This document shows, one piece after another, positions 9,319 through 17,158 of a stretch of 64,000 nt of DNA; positions within the stretch are counted from its first letter, which is position 1; the number at the start of each line of letters is the position of its first letter. Position numbers and translations under genes: made by a program. Where the stretch lies: positions 62,001-126,000 of the forward strand of contig CAZUAI010000001.1 in the NCBI GenBank assembly GCA_964617875.1, read 5' to 3'. This DNA is from CAZMVY01 sp964617875 (GTDB taxonomy: Bacteria; Planctomycetota; Phycisphaerae; UBA1845; PWPN01). Below the pieces are notes generated by a model. The model was not told the origin of the DNA and did not search any database. It saw only the letters and a program-made list of their open reading frames with translations.

Positions 9319-9424
9319 GGAAAGGTGTCAGGAGCCTTTGCCCCCTTGCGCGGCAGCCATCGCCTGAGCCGTCTCGTCTGCGGTTGTCGCAAACCCCGGG
9401 AATGGAAGGCTCCTGACGCCTTCC
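9319..9424. repeat. REP-like inverted repeat, family B, copy 1
   Basis: Two arms in opposite orientation enclose about 60 nt: GGAAAGGTGTCAGGAGCCTT at 9319-9338 and GGAAGGCTCCTGACGCCTTC at 9404-9423. The arms pair with few mismatches. The core carries shorter pairing pieces (TTGCG with CGCAA). Similar elements of nearly the same length occur at 24087 and 24212. The shape resembles REP/BIME elements that depend on a distant RAYT transposase; none is in this window. Confidence 0.75.
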
Positions 9425-9462
9425 ACTCTCGTGGAGAGAGTGTCCTCATTCGCCCGGTCTTG

Positions 9463-10602
9463 TCAAGGTTCGGCCCGGCTCGTCATTCGCTCGCGAATCC
9501 GCGCGAGCATCCCCGCCGGCGTGACGATCACCGCCGCCCGGCGCGGCATGGCCGTCTGATGAACAAGCCGACGGCCGTCGTAGAGGTACACCTCCGGGGC
9601 GTGTTCGTCCCTGTAGCACTCGCCTTTGACGAGCGTTTCGGTCCGCAGCCGGGAATAGGCGCGGGTGATGCGGACGTACAGGTCGGGCGTCGCGTGACCG
9701 CGCGGGTCCTCCCAGGCGTAGCTCTCTTCGATCGCCGTCTCCTCCTCGAAGTTGTTCCAGTCGGCGACGGTGACGTACCGCGGCGCGGCCTTGAGCACCC
9801 GCAGCCACATGCGGACGTAGAGGTTGCCGCCCTCGCGCGGCTCCTCGAGCGGGTCCTGTCCCTGTTGCTCCACGTATTTCGGGAACCGGTGGCCGGGCCA
9901 GATGCTCATGCACTCCGGCAGAATCGGCGCCGGCTCGTACGACCCCCAGCCCCACGTCTTGCGTTCGAGCATCGCCTTGTGGTTGTCACCGTTGTAGCAC
10001 CAACGGACGGTGAAGCGCGGGTCGTCGAAGTCGCCGGGACCGTAGTTCTTGTCCGTATCGACCAGGAGCAGCGGCCTGCCCTCGAGCAGGAAGTAGCTCG
10101 GCCGCTGCGCCCACGCCCCGTGGTAGAAGTCGGCCGCCCGTTTCTGCCCGGCCCGGCCTTCCCCGCGCATCTCACCCCCGCCGCCGATGCAGATCGGGAT
10201 CCGCTCCGCCACCGGCCGGCGGTCCATGAAATCGAACCACGCGCGGATGTTGTCGTTGATCCGCCCGCCGTCGTTGCCGGCGCAGTTCGTGTCGTCCATG
10301 ATCAGGAAATCGACGCCGAGTTCGCGGAACCGCGCGTAGTCGGCGGCGATGATCCCGGGATCGCCCGCCGTGTACCGCCCGCGGACCGGCATCCGGTGGC
10401 AGTTCACCCAGTGCCGGAACTGGTCGTCCTTCGTCCACCAGACGGTGTACCACATCCCGATCGCCGGCGACGCCGGACGCGACGTCACAGCCTCCGCGAA
10501 CGCCGCCGTGCCGGCCGCCGGTACGGTCCACACGCCCGCCGCCATCGTGACCACCGGCATCGCTCGCAGGATATCGCGAAAGACCTTCTCATGCCGCATC
10601 AT
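9463..10602 (-). CDS. Exported GH99/GH71-like (DUF5010-type) protein
   Basis: About 379 residues. A hydrophobic N-terminus (about 12-35) suggests export. The body looks like the TIM barrel of glycoside hydrolase family 71/99-like proteins: WYTVWW near 50, a conserved aspartate segment FLIMDDTN near 100, a helix-strand series, and a C-terminal VTVADWNNFEEETAIE (about 285-300) that resembles the catalytic-acid region of endo-mannosidase-like enzymes. The substrate is not predictable. I start at the ATG pair at 10602/10599, just before the signal peptide; the open frame extends far upstream but that part is antisense to the PPIase gene and reads as a shadow. Confidence in family is moderate. Confidence 0.72.
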   Translation of the reverse strand: MMRHEKVFRDILRAMPVVTMAAGVWTVPAAGTAAFAEAVTSRPASPAIGMWYTVWWTKDDQFRHWVNCHRMPVRGRYTAGDPGIIAADYARFRELGVDFLIMDDTNCAGNDGGRINDNIRAWFDFMDRRPVAERIPICIGGGGEMRGEGRAGQKRAADFYHGAWAQRPSYFLLEGRPLLLVDTDKNYGPGDFDDPRFTVRWCYNGDNHKAMLERKTWGWGSYEPAPILPECMSIWPGHRFPKYVEQQGQDPLEEPREGGNLYVRMWLRVLKAAPRYVTVADWNNFEEETAIEESYAWEDPRGHATPDLYVRITRAYSRLRTETLVKGECYRDEHAPEVYLYDGRRLVHQTAMPRRAAVIVTPAGMLARIRERMTSRAEP

Positions 10603-10688
10603 GGCACGAGTCTTACCCGCCCGTCGAAGGCCGGTCAACAATGAAAAGGCGCACCGCGACGCGCGAAAGCTTGCCGCGGACAACAGGA

Positions 10689-13331
10689 CTACAGGCCCTG
10701 CAGGACCACGTCGAAGATCAGCGTGGCGTTCGGCGGAATGGGCGAGTCCGGCGGCGGGTCCGCGCCGTATCCCAGGTCGGGCGGGATGATCAGCCGCCGC
10801 ACGCCCCCGCCGTACATCGACCCGATGCCTTCCGAAAACCCCGCGATGACGCCGCTCAGCGAGAAGCGGACCCTCTCGCCGCTGTCGAACACCGTCCCGT
10901 CCATGAGCCGGCCTGTGTAATCGATCGCCACGTTCCCGGCGGGGTCCGGCTTCGGACCATAGCCGATCGCGTAGTCGATGTACTGCAGACCGCTGGCCGT
11001 CGTAATGACGGGCGCGGCGGGCGCGATCCGCTCCACCGAGTCGAGGAAGATGTCGCTCAGGGGCCGGTCGTCGTTGTCCGTGTCGACCAGCGCGATCATA
11101 TCCACGATGCTTTCCATTCCCTCGACCGTCCTGCCGAACACGGCATAGCCGTCGGGGTTCTGCGGCGAACCGTAGTTCAGGGAATCGTTGTCCACCAGGT
11201 TGATGAAGAACTGCGACGTCGCGCTGTCGGAGACCATCGTCCGCGCCATGGCCACCGTGCCGCGGAGGTTCGACCCGCTTCGCTCCGCTTCGTTCACGAT
11301 CGGCGGCCGCGTCGGTCGGAGGCTCCCGTCGGGCAGCATGCCGCCCGTCTGCACCATGAAGCCGTCGATCACACGGTGGAAGATCAACCCGTCGTAGTGG
11401 TGCTCGTCCACATATTGCAGGTAGTTCGCCACCGTGACGGGGGCCAGCGCGGGGAAGAGTTCGATCACGACCGCGCCGGCAATCCCGGCGTTCGCGCCGG
11501 TCCCGCGGACATTCAGCCGCACACGCGGGTTCACGACCACCACCTTCTGCACGCATGTGGCGGCCAGACCGAAGCTGTCCACGGCCCGCCACGTCACCTG
11601 CGTCTCGCCGAGCGGGAAGCCGTCCGCCGGGGCATCGTTCGTCGGCGTCAGCGTGCCGTCCTCGACGTCCGTGGCGGTCGCCGTGCCAAGGTCCACCGGC
11701 GTGAAGACGTCCGTGGCCTCGACGAGCTTGTCCGCCGGGCAGACGATCTGCGGACGGCTGCTGACACGCACGGTCTGCGTGCACGTCGCCGTGTTGCCGT
11801 CGCTGTCGGTCACGGTCCAGTGAACGATCGTCTCGCCTCGCGGGAACCCGCCCGCGGGGGCGTCGTTGGCGGGCGTGAGCGAGCCATCCTCGTGGTCGGT
11901 GGCTGTTACCACGCCGAGGTCAACCGACGTGAAATCGCCCGTCGCCTCGACAACGACGTCGGCCGGACACTGAAGCTGTGGCGTCCCCCGCACGTGAATC
12001 GTCTGCGTGCAGACCGCACTCAGCCCGCTGCTGTCGGTGGCCGTCCAGGTGACGACCGTATCGCCGACCGGGAACCCGTTCGCCGGTGCGTCATGGGTCG
12101 GCGTCAGCGTGCCGTCCTCGACGTCGGTGGCGGTCGCTGTGCCGATGTCCACCGGCGTGCGTTCGCCCGTGGCGGTCAACGTGACATCCGCCGGGCACGT
12201 GATCTCCGGTCGGCGACTGACACGCACGGTCTGTGTGCATGTCGCTGTGTTCCCGTCGCTGTCCGTCACGGTCCAGTGAACGATCGTCTCGCCGCGCGGG
12301 AACCCGTCGGCGGGCGCGTCGTTGGTCGGCGTCAGCGTGCCGTCCTCCCGGTCGGTGGCCGTCGGGGTGCCCAGATCGGCCGGCGTGAGATCGCCGGTGG
12401 CCTCGACGGCCTTGTCCGGCGGACACTGGATCTGCGGCCCGAGGCGGACCTCGATGTCCTGCTCGCACGTCACGACGTTGCCGCAGCGGTCTGTCGCCGC
12501 CCAGGTGACGACCGTCTTGCCGAGCGGGTAGCCGCCTTCGAGGGCATCGCTCATCGCGGTGAGCACGCCCTCCTCGGGATCGGTGGCGGTCGCGGTGCCG
12601 ATGCTGACGGGCGTCAGTTCGCCGCTCTGCAGGATCTTGATACCCGGCGGGCACGTCAGCGCAGGCGCCTCGCCTTCGGCATCGACGACCGCCACGTTGA
12701 TGATCCGGATCGTCCTCCGCGGGAGATAGGCCAGACTCTGGTTGTTGGAGTCGGAAGCGGGCCAGACGTCCGATGACGCAATGTCATCCACGACGCCCAT
12801 ACCTTCGATGACCCGGCCAAAGACCGTTCGCCCGGCTCCCCCCGTCGATTGCGGGTCATAATCATAGCCCGGCCGGTTGGCCGTGTAGAGGACAAACGCG
12901 GCCGTCGCCGGGACGTCGCCGCGGCCGTCCACCATCGCGAGGTAACGCCGGGCATTCGACAGCCCGTTGGTGGATTCGTTCCTGATCGGTCTGTGAACGC
13001 CGCCTTTGGGCTTCAGGTCGCTCGTGTAGCGGCCGGCATAGACGCCCTCCGCCGTGGCCACGGCGTGGACGATCGTCCCGGCGTAGAACCCTTCCTTGAC
13101 ATACCGCAGGAAGTTCACGACGGCAGCCGGCGCCTGGGTCAGAAAGAGTTCGACCTTGACCGTGCCCCGGTCCGTCTCGATGGCGACGTGCGGGTTCCGC
13201 ATTGCCGGCGAAGGCGACGAAGTCGGCCCCTGCGGCGTCGTTTCCTGGCTTGAGGGAAGCATCGGTGAAAAGAAACACTGTTGCCCGGAGAGCAACGGCA
13301 CGAGCAGAACGACAAGGACACCTTTCTTCAC
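10689..13331 (-). CDS. Exported multidomain prolyl isomerase: cyclophilin - 5x HYR-like - cyclophilin - FKBP
   Basis: About 880 residues. The signal peptide VKKGVLVVLLVPLLSG begins at a GTG with GGAGG 7 nt upstream. Approximate order: cyclophilin-type domain 1 (46-217), five HYR/immunoglobulin-like modules (225-600) of exactly 76 residues each, cyclophilin-type domain 2 (605-766), FKBP-type domain (778-880). Domain 2 keeps the cyclophilin core FHRVIDGFMVQTGG and SQFFINLVDN. Domain 1 has IVHAV where FHRV is expected, losing the catalytic Arg, and AAFVLYTANR in place of SQFFIN, so it is probably inactive. The FKBP part shows VAIDYTGRLMDGTVFDSG and the closing GYGADPPP...IPPNATLIFDVVL. Each HYR module has two Cys that could form a disulfide. 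Predicted role: extracytoplasmic folding catalyst, perhaps surface-displayed. Confidence 0.92.
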   Translation of the reverse strand: MKKGVLVVLLVPLLSGQQCFFSPMLPSSQETTPQGPTSSPSPAMRNPHVAIETDRGTVKVELFLTQAPAAVVNFLRYVKEGFYAGTIVHAVATAEGVYAGRYTSDLKPKGGVHRPIRNESTNGLSNARRYLAMVDGRGDVPATAAFVLYTANRPGYDYDPQSTGGAGRTVFGRVIEGMGVVDDIASSDVWPASDSNNQSLAYLPRRTIRIINVAVVDAEGEAPALTCPPGIKILQSGELTPVSIGTATATDPEEGVLTAMSDALEGGYPLGKTVVTWAATDRCGNVVTCEQDIEVRLGPQIQCPPDKAVEATGDLTPADLGTPTATDREDGTLTPTNDAPADGFPRGETIVHWTVTDSDGNTATCTQTVRVSRRPEITCPADVTLTATGERTPVDIGTATATDVEDGTLTPTHDAPANGFPVGDTVVTWTATDSSGLSAVCTQTIHVRGTPQLQCPADVVVEATGDFTSVDLGVVTATDHEDGSLTPANDAPAGGFPRGETIVHWTVTDSDGNTATCTQTVRVSSRPQIVCPADKLVEATDVFTPVDLGTATATDVEDGTLTPTNDAPADGFPLGETQVTWRAVDSFGLAATCVQKVVVVNPRVRLNVRGTGANAGIAGAVVIELFPALAPVTVANYLQYVDEHHYDGLIFHRVIDGFMVQTGGMLPDGSLRPTRPPIVNEAERSGSNLRGTVAMARTMVSDSATSQFFINLVDNDSLNYGSPQNPDGYAVFGRTVEGMESIVDMIALVDTDNDDRPLSDIFLDSVERIAPAAPVITTASGLQYIDYAIGYGPKPDPAGNVAIDYTGRLMDGTVFDSGERVRFSLSGVIAGFSEGIGSMYGGGVRRLIIPPDLGYGADPPPDSPIPPNATLIFDVVLQGL
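11526..12659 (-). repeat. Five tandem 228-bp coding repeats (HYR-like modules)
   Basis: The Cys-Pro pairs that start each module are spaced exactly 76 codons apart. Modules 2 and 4 are nearly identical over their second halves (both contain FPRGETIVHWTVTDSDGN), and modules 3 and 5 share TATDVEDGTLTPT. This pattern suggests duplication of a two-module unit of 456 bp. Confidence 0.85.
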
Positions 13332-13530
13332 CGGCCAGCCTCCATTGGGCTTGGGAAAACAGCATGCGGAACGGGGGCTGCGCCACAACTCGTCTTGCCC
13401 GCCCGATCCTTAACTGATTATACCTGCGTTCGCCGGGTTCGGGGAGCGAATTCGCCAGAGCGGCACGACCTCGTTTTATAGGATTCTGATGCACGCGAAC
13501 GCCCCATACGGCCCAACGGCGCAAGAAGAA

Positions 13531-13563
13531 GGCCCGACCGAAGCGCTCGCTTCCGGCCGGGCC
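13531..13563 (-). terminator. Intrinsic terminator downstream of the CBM48 gene
   Basis: A GC-rich inverted repeat (GGCCCG-A-CCGAAGCG pairing with CGCTTCCGG-CCGGGCC) with one mismatch and one bulge. On the minus strand it is followed by TTCTTCTT and lies about 38 nt after the CBM48 stop codon. On the plus strand GTGTTTT follows, so it could act in both directions. Confidence 0.7.
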
Positions 13564-13601
13564 GTGTTTTCCGAACAGTGGGGCGACGATTGCCCCCGGT
13601 A

Positions 13602-13904
13602 CTATGCAGCCCTCGGGGCCGACACCGTCCTCGAATCCACATAGACCACGGAGTTCCAGCCGAACGGCCCGCGTTCGAGGCCGAAGGCGGCGTAGTCCAG
13701 GAACCACTCACCATCAGCGTAATACTTGAATTGATACGTTCCTGGAGCCAATCTGAGACAGTACCTCCACCACCCCTTACCGTCGGGCTTCATGGGGAAG
13801 CTTCCCCGTTGCCAGGCATTGAAGTCGCCAACCAGAGTTACCGATTTCGCCCCGGGACGATAGAACCTGAACTCCACAGAACCGTCGCCGTACTGCGTTA
13901 CCAT
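13602..13904 (-). CDS. Stand-alone CBM48 / glycogen-binding domain protein
   Basis: 100 residues forming a single carbohydrate-binding module of the AMPK-beta/isoamylase N-terminal type. FRFYRPGAKSVTLVGDFNAW (about 12-31) is the signature with GDFNxW; GWWRYCLRLAPGTYQFKYY (about 44-62) supplies the second aromatic patch and the typical G-x-Y-x-Y/F-K-Y strand. There is no signal peptide or catalytic domain, so it probably binds glycogen or another alpha-glucan in the cytoplasm, perhaps as a targeting subunit. The start is firm: AAGGAGG lies 7 nt before the ATG. It has its own terminator and no codirectional neighbour, so it is probably monocistronic. Small proteins of this form occur in several bacterial phyla, but their partner is generally unknown. 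Confidence 0.9.
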   Translation of the reverse strand: MVTQYGDGSVEFRFYRPGAKSVTLVGDFNAWQRGSFPMKPDGKGWWRYCLRLAPGTYQFKYYADGEWFLDYAAFGLERGPFGWNSVVYVDSRTVSAPRAA

Positions 13905-14222
13905 AGCATTGCCTCCTTAGGAATGCCTATGCCGGTCTCGATACCGGTCCATCTGCCTTTGCGTCGATTATAGTACTACTTACGACCCACACGCCCTATA
14001 GTTTCGCAAAGCCCATCCTCAGCAGATTCGGCACGATATCACGACCAGCGGTGTCACAAATCGGTCGCCACTAGACCGCCCAGGTATCGGCGAGCGACCA
14101 CTGGTATTTTCGGCGAAGCCAGCACTGTGGATTAGATCTTCTAGTGATTTTTACCCACCCAACTCGTAGAATCTCGCCCACGGTGAGTACCATCCGATAA
14201 TCTGCCTCGAACGAAGGTTCCC
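13905..14222. other. Divergent intergenic region, no gene seen
   Basis: This 318-nt gap lies between the CBM48 gene (minus) and the DUF4091 gene (plus) and should hold both promoters. It is clearly more AT-rich than its surroundings. I see AT-rich blocks (for example around 13965-13985 and 14125-14155) but no hexamer pair, riboswitch, tRNA or operator that I would defend. Confidence 0.5.
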
Positions 14223-17102
14223 ATGAGCAGAGGATGCATCGGTTTGTTGGTCGGCTTGTTGGCAGGTACGGGGATTCTTACGCTGTGCGGATGCCAACTG
14301 CCCGCCGGCCCCGGCATCCGTCTCTGGGCCGCCGAGCCGGAGACGCAACTCGCGCCTGACAGCGAAATTCAATCGGACAACGAAGTCTTCAGCGAGCCGC
14401 GTGCCACGATTTCGTTGGCCGGGGCCGTCAACGAAACGCTGGCGTTCCAACTCGTGGTCCCCGGACGTGCAACCGCGGACGCCGTCACAGCCGTCAGGCT
14501 TGGCGACCTCAAAGGGGCGCAAGGCGTGATTCCGGCGCAGCACACCGCCGTCTACCGTGAGGCGGCGGTTCGCGTGGATGCCTGCCCCGCCTGGTTCTAC
14601 CAGCGCACCGCCGGCAGACGGGCCGTGCGCGAGTACCTCGACATCCTCATCCCCGTGGCATCCGGCAGCACGGCCCTTCCGGCGCCGATGGCCCCCGGCC
14701 GCAACGCGGTCTTCTGGGTCGATGTGTGGATCCCGCCGGGCACCTCGGCCGGAACCTACGCAGGCTCTGTTGAGGTTCAGACGCAGACGCGGATGCTCGG
14801 CCGCCTCCGAATTGAACTCGAGGTGTGGCCGTTCGCCCTGCCCGACACCCCGCACGTCGTGGCGTTGGCGCCCCTTGAATGGTCCACGCTCGTCGCCTAT
14901 CACCTCGAACGCGACGGCAAGCCCTACCGCCCACAAAGACTCGCGGTCACCGATCCGCTGCGGCCTGCGGCGCTCGCCGTGCTGGATGCGACGTTTCAGC
15001 TCCTCCGACGCCACCGCTGCCAGGCACTGCTGACGGATCTTCAACCGCTCCGGCAGGCCACGGCCGACGGGCCGACGCTCGTGGACTGGTCCGACTATGA
15101 CGCCGTCGCGACGGCCTATCTCGACGGCAGCGCGTTCGAAGACCGGATTCCGCTGCCCGTCTGGCCGTTGCCGATGGACGAAAACCACCCGGCGCCGGCC
15201 TCGTACGGCGGGCTTGGCTCGTCGAAGTACGCTGAGGCGCTTCGCGAGGCCGCCGAGTCGTGCCTGGCGCACGCACGGCAAGGCAACTGGCTGGACCGCC
15301 ACATGGTGCCCCTTCTAACGACGGCCCGGCATACCGGCGACGAATACGCCGCCTACCGAGCCATCGCCAGTGTCTTTCGGGCCGCGTCCCCGAACATGCG
15401 ACTCTGGTGCGATCTGCCGCCGCAACCAATGGAGCCCTTCGGCTGGACGGGGCACGCCTTCGTCGATCTGGCCGAACTCGTCGGCGTGTGGTGTCCGCCG
15501 GCGCGGTTCGCGGACCCGGCGGTGATGGCGGCGCTCCGCAAACGCGGGGTGAAGGCCTGGTGGCAGCCGGACTTCCCGCCGTACAGCGGGTCCGTCGCCG
15601 TCGTATCTCCGCCGATCGACGTACGGAGCATCCCGTGGCAGACGGCCGCATGGCCGTCCGACGCGGTGTGGCTCGCCGGGACCGCCGGCTGGCCCGCCGA
15701 ACCGCCGGCCGGCGGCGTCTCGAAACAGGCCGACGCCTCGACAACGTGGCTGCTCTACCCCGGCCGCGAATTCGGCGTCGATGCCCCGATTCCGTCGGTT
15801 CGCCTGAAACACCTCCGCGCCGGCCTGCAGGATGCCGAATACCTGTGGTTGCTTCGGCAGCAGGGACGGCCGGCCATCGCTGATCTTGTCGCCGGTGGCC
15901 TGTTCATGTTCGGCGGGGCCGGGGCGTACGGCGAGCACTACGCGGACGGCCGGGCGCATGGCTGGATCCGCGACCCGTCGATGTGGCGGCTGGGCCGGTT
16001 GCTCCTGGCGACCGAGTTGAAGCGGGCCGCGGCCGGCGAGCCCGGCGAGGGATTCGAGCAGTTCCGGCAGCGGATCGACTGGCAGCGGTTTCTCCGCGGC
16101 ACGCGCCGGACATTGGGCTGGGCGGAGGGCGCGCGCGTGCGCCCCGAGCCGACCGCCGGGCCTGAGGCCGTGCGGGCCGACGTGCTCGTGTCACTCCTGA
16201 ACCAGACCTTGCAACCGGCCGTCGCAACGGCGGAATGCCCGTCATCGCCGCCCGGCTGGCGATGCGAGGAACGCCTGCCGCGATTCGACGTTCCGCCGGG
16301 GCAGATCGCCCGGCGGAGCATCGCGTTTCGGTCCGCGGCGGTGGATTTCGGTGCCTTCGGCGCTCACGGCATCGTGACGCTTCCGATCCGCCTCGACACG
16401 CAACGCGACGACGCCGTCGAAGTGCCCGCGCGGCTCGCGGCGATCAAGGCCCAGCGGATCACCCGTCCGATCACGATCGACGGCAGGCTGAACGACTGGC
16501 CCGCGGGGATCGGCAACGTGGCCGGAGATTTCGTGCTCGTCGGCGCACAGGATGTGCCCAAGGCCGGCCCCGGCAGGCCCGACCGTCCCTCGCAGGCCAC
16601 GCTCGCCTTCGTATGCCACGACAACGAATCGCTCTATATCGCCTTTCATTGCGAGGAACAGCGGCTCGACCGGCGCGAGATCGCCCAGACCAGTTTCCTC
16701 CGCTACGAGGGGATGACGCCCGTGGGCGAGGACCTCGTCGAGGTGCTCTTCGACCCCGGCGCAGCGGCCACGGGCCCCGGCGATCTCTACCACCTCGTCG
16801 TCAAGGCCAACGGGAGCGCCATCACGGAGCGAGGCATCGGCTGCCAGCCGCCGATCGGCCCGCACCGCGCGTGGCCGGCCGATGTCCGCGTCGGCATCGA
16901 CGCACAATCGGCCCCCGACCGCTGGTACATCGAGATCCAGGTACGGCTGGATGCCTTCGGCAAGGACGCGAAGCGGCAACCGTGGTGGGGCGTCAACTTC
17001 GCGCGCCTGCAAAGCCGCCTCGGCGAATACTCCACCTGGTCCGGCGCCCGCTGGAACGTCTACACGCCGACCACGCTGGGCAACCTCCACATGGAACCGT
17101 AA
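14223..17102 (+). CDS. DUF4091 glycoside-hydrolase-like lipoprotein with C-terminal CBM9-like domain
   Basis: 959 residues. The signal peptide ends in the lipobox TLCGC (about 20-24), so the protein is lipid-anchored. An N-terminal beta-sandwich (about 50-215) leads to a TIM-barrel-like region, then the DUF4091 signature RLKHLRAGLQDAEYLWLL near 530, found in glycosidase-like proteins of Planctomycetota and Bacteroidota. After a linker, the last ~220 residues begin ITIDGRLNDWP and include LYIAFHCEE and W-x-V-N-F-A-R, the pattern of CBM9-like carbohydrate-binding domains. Predicted role: polysaccharide degradation or binding at the cell surface; the catalytic residues and substrate are not assigned. 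The ATG has GAAGG 6 nt upstream. It is convergent with the next gene across 56 nt. Confidence 0.85.
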   Translation: MSRGCIGLLVGLLAGTGILTLCGCQLPAGPGIRLWAAEPETQLAPDSEIQSDNEVFSEPRATISLAGAVNETLAFQLVVPGRATADAVTAVRLGDLKGAQGVIPAQHTAVYREAAVRVDACPAWFYQRTAGRRAVREYLDILIPVASGSTALPAPMAPGRNAVFWVDVWIPPGTSAGTYAGSVEVQTQTRMLGRLRIELEVWPFALPDTPHVVALAPLEWSTLVAYHLERDGKPYRPQRLAVTDPLRPAALAVLDATFQLLRRHRCQALLTDLQPLRQATADGPTLVDWSDYDAVATAYLDGSAFEDRIPLPVWPLPMDENHPAPASYGGLGSSKYAEALREAAESCLAHARQGNWLDRHMVPLLTTARHTGDEYAAYRAIASVFRAASPNMRLWCDLPPQPMEPFGWTGHAFVDLAELVGVWCPPARFADPAVMAALRKRGVKAWWQPDFPPYSGSVAVVSPPIDVRSIPWQTAAWPSDAVWLAGTAGWPAEPPAGGVSKQADASTTWLLYPGREFGVDAPIPSVRLKHLRAGLQDAEYLWLLRQQGRPAIADLVAGGLFMFGGAGAYGEHYADGRAHGWIRDPSMWRLGRLLLATELKRAAAGEPGEGFEQFRQRIDWQRFLRGTRRTLGWAEGARVRPEPTAGPEAVRADVLVSLLNQTLQPAVATAECPSSPPGWRCEERLPRFDVPPGQIARRSIAFRSAAVDFGAFGAHGIVTLPIRLDTQRDDAVEVPARLAAIKAQRITRPITIDGRLNDWPAGIGNVAGDFVLVGAQDVPKAGPGRPDRPSQATLAFVCHDNESLYIAFHCEEQRLDRREIAQTSFLRYEGMTPVGEDLVEVLFDPGAAATGPGDLYHLVVKANGSAITERGIGCQPPIGPHRAWPADVRVGIDAQSAPDRWYIEIQVRLDAFGKDAKRQPWWGVNFARLQSRLGEYSTWSGARWNVYTPTTLGNLHMEP

Positions 17103-17158
17103 CCCTGGGCGCGATTCGACCGGCCGCGCTGCCGACGCGCAGAGAAGGTCGGCCCGCG

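Noticed and set aside
10603..11784. Upstream extension of the GH99-like protein to give 773 residues
   Set aside because: The extra part runs antiparallel-frame through the PPIase gene on the same strand and is out of frame with its HYR modules; the signal peptide at 10602 fixes the start.
11526..12659. CRISPR-like array in the regular repeats
   Set aside because: The repeat period is 228 bp, a multiple of three, and each unit is a translated HYR-like module in frame; no 25-40 bp repeat with unique spacers.
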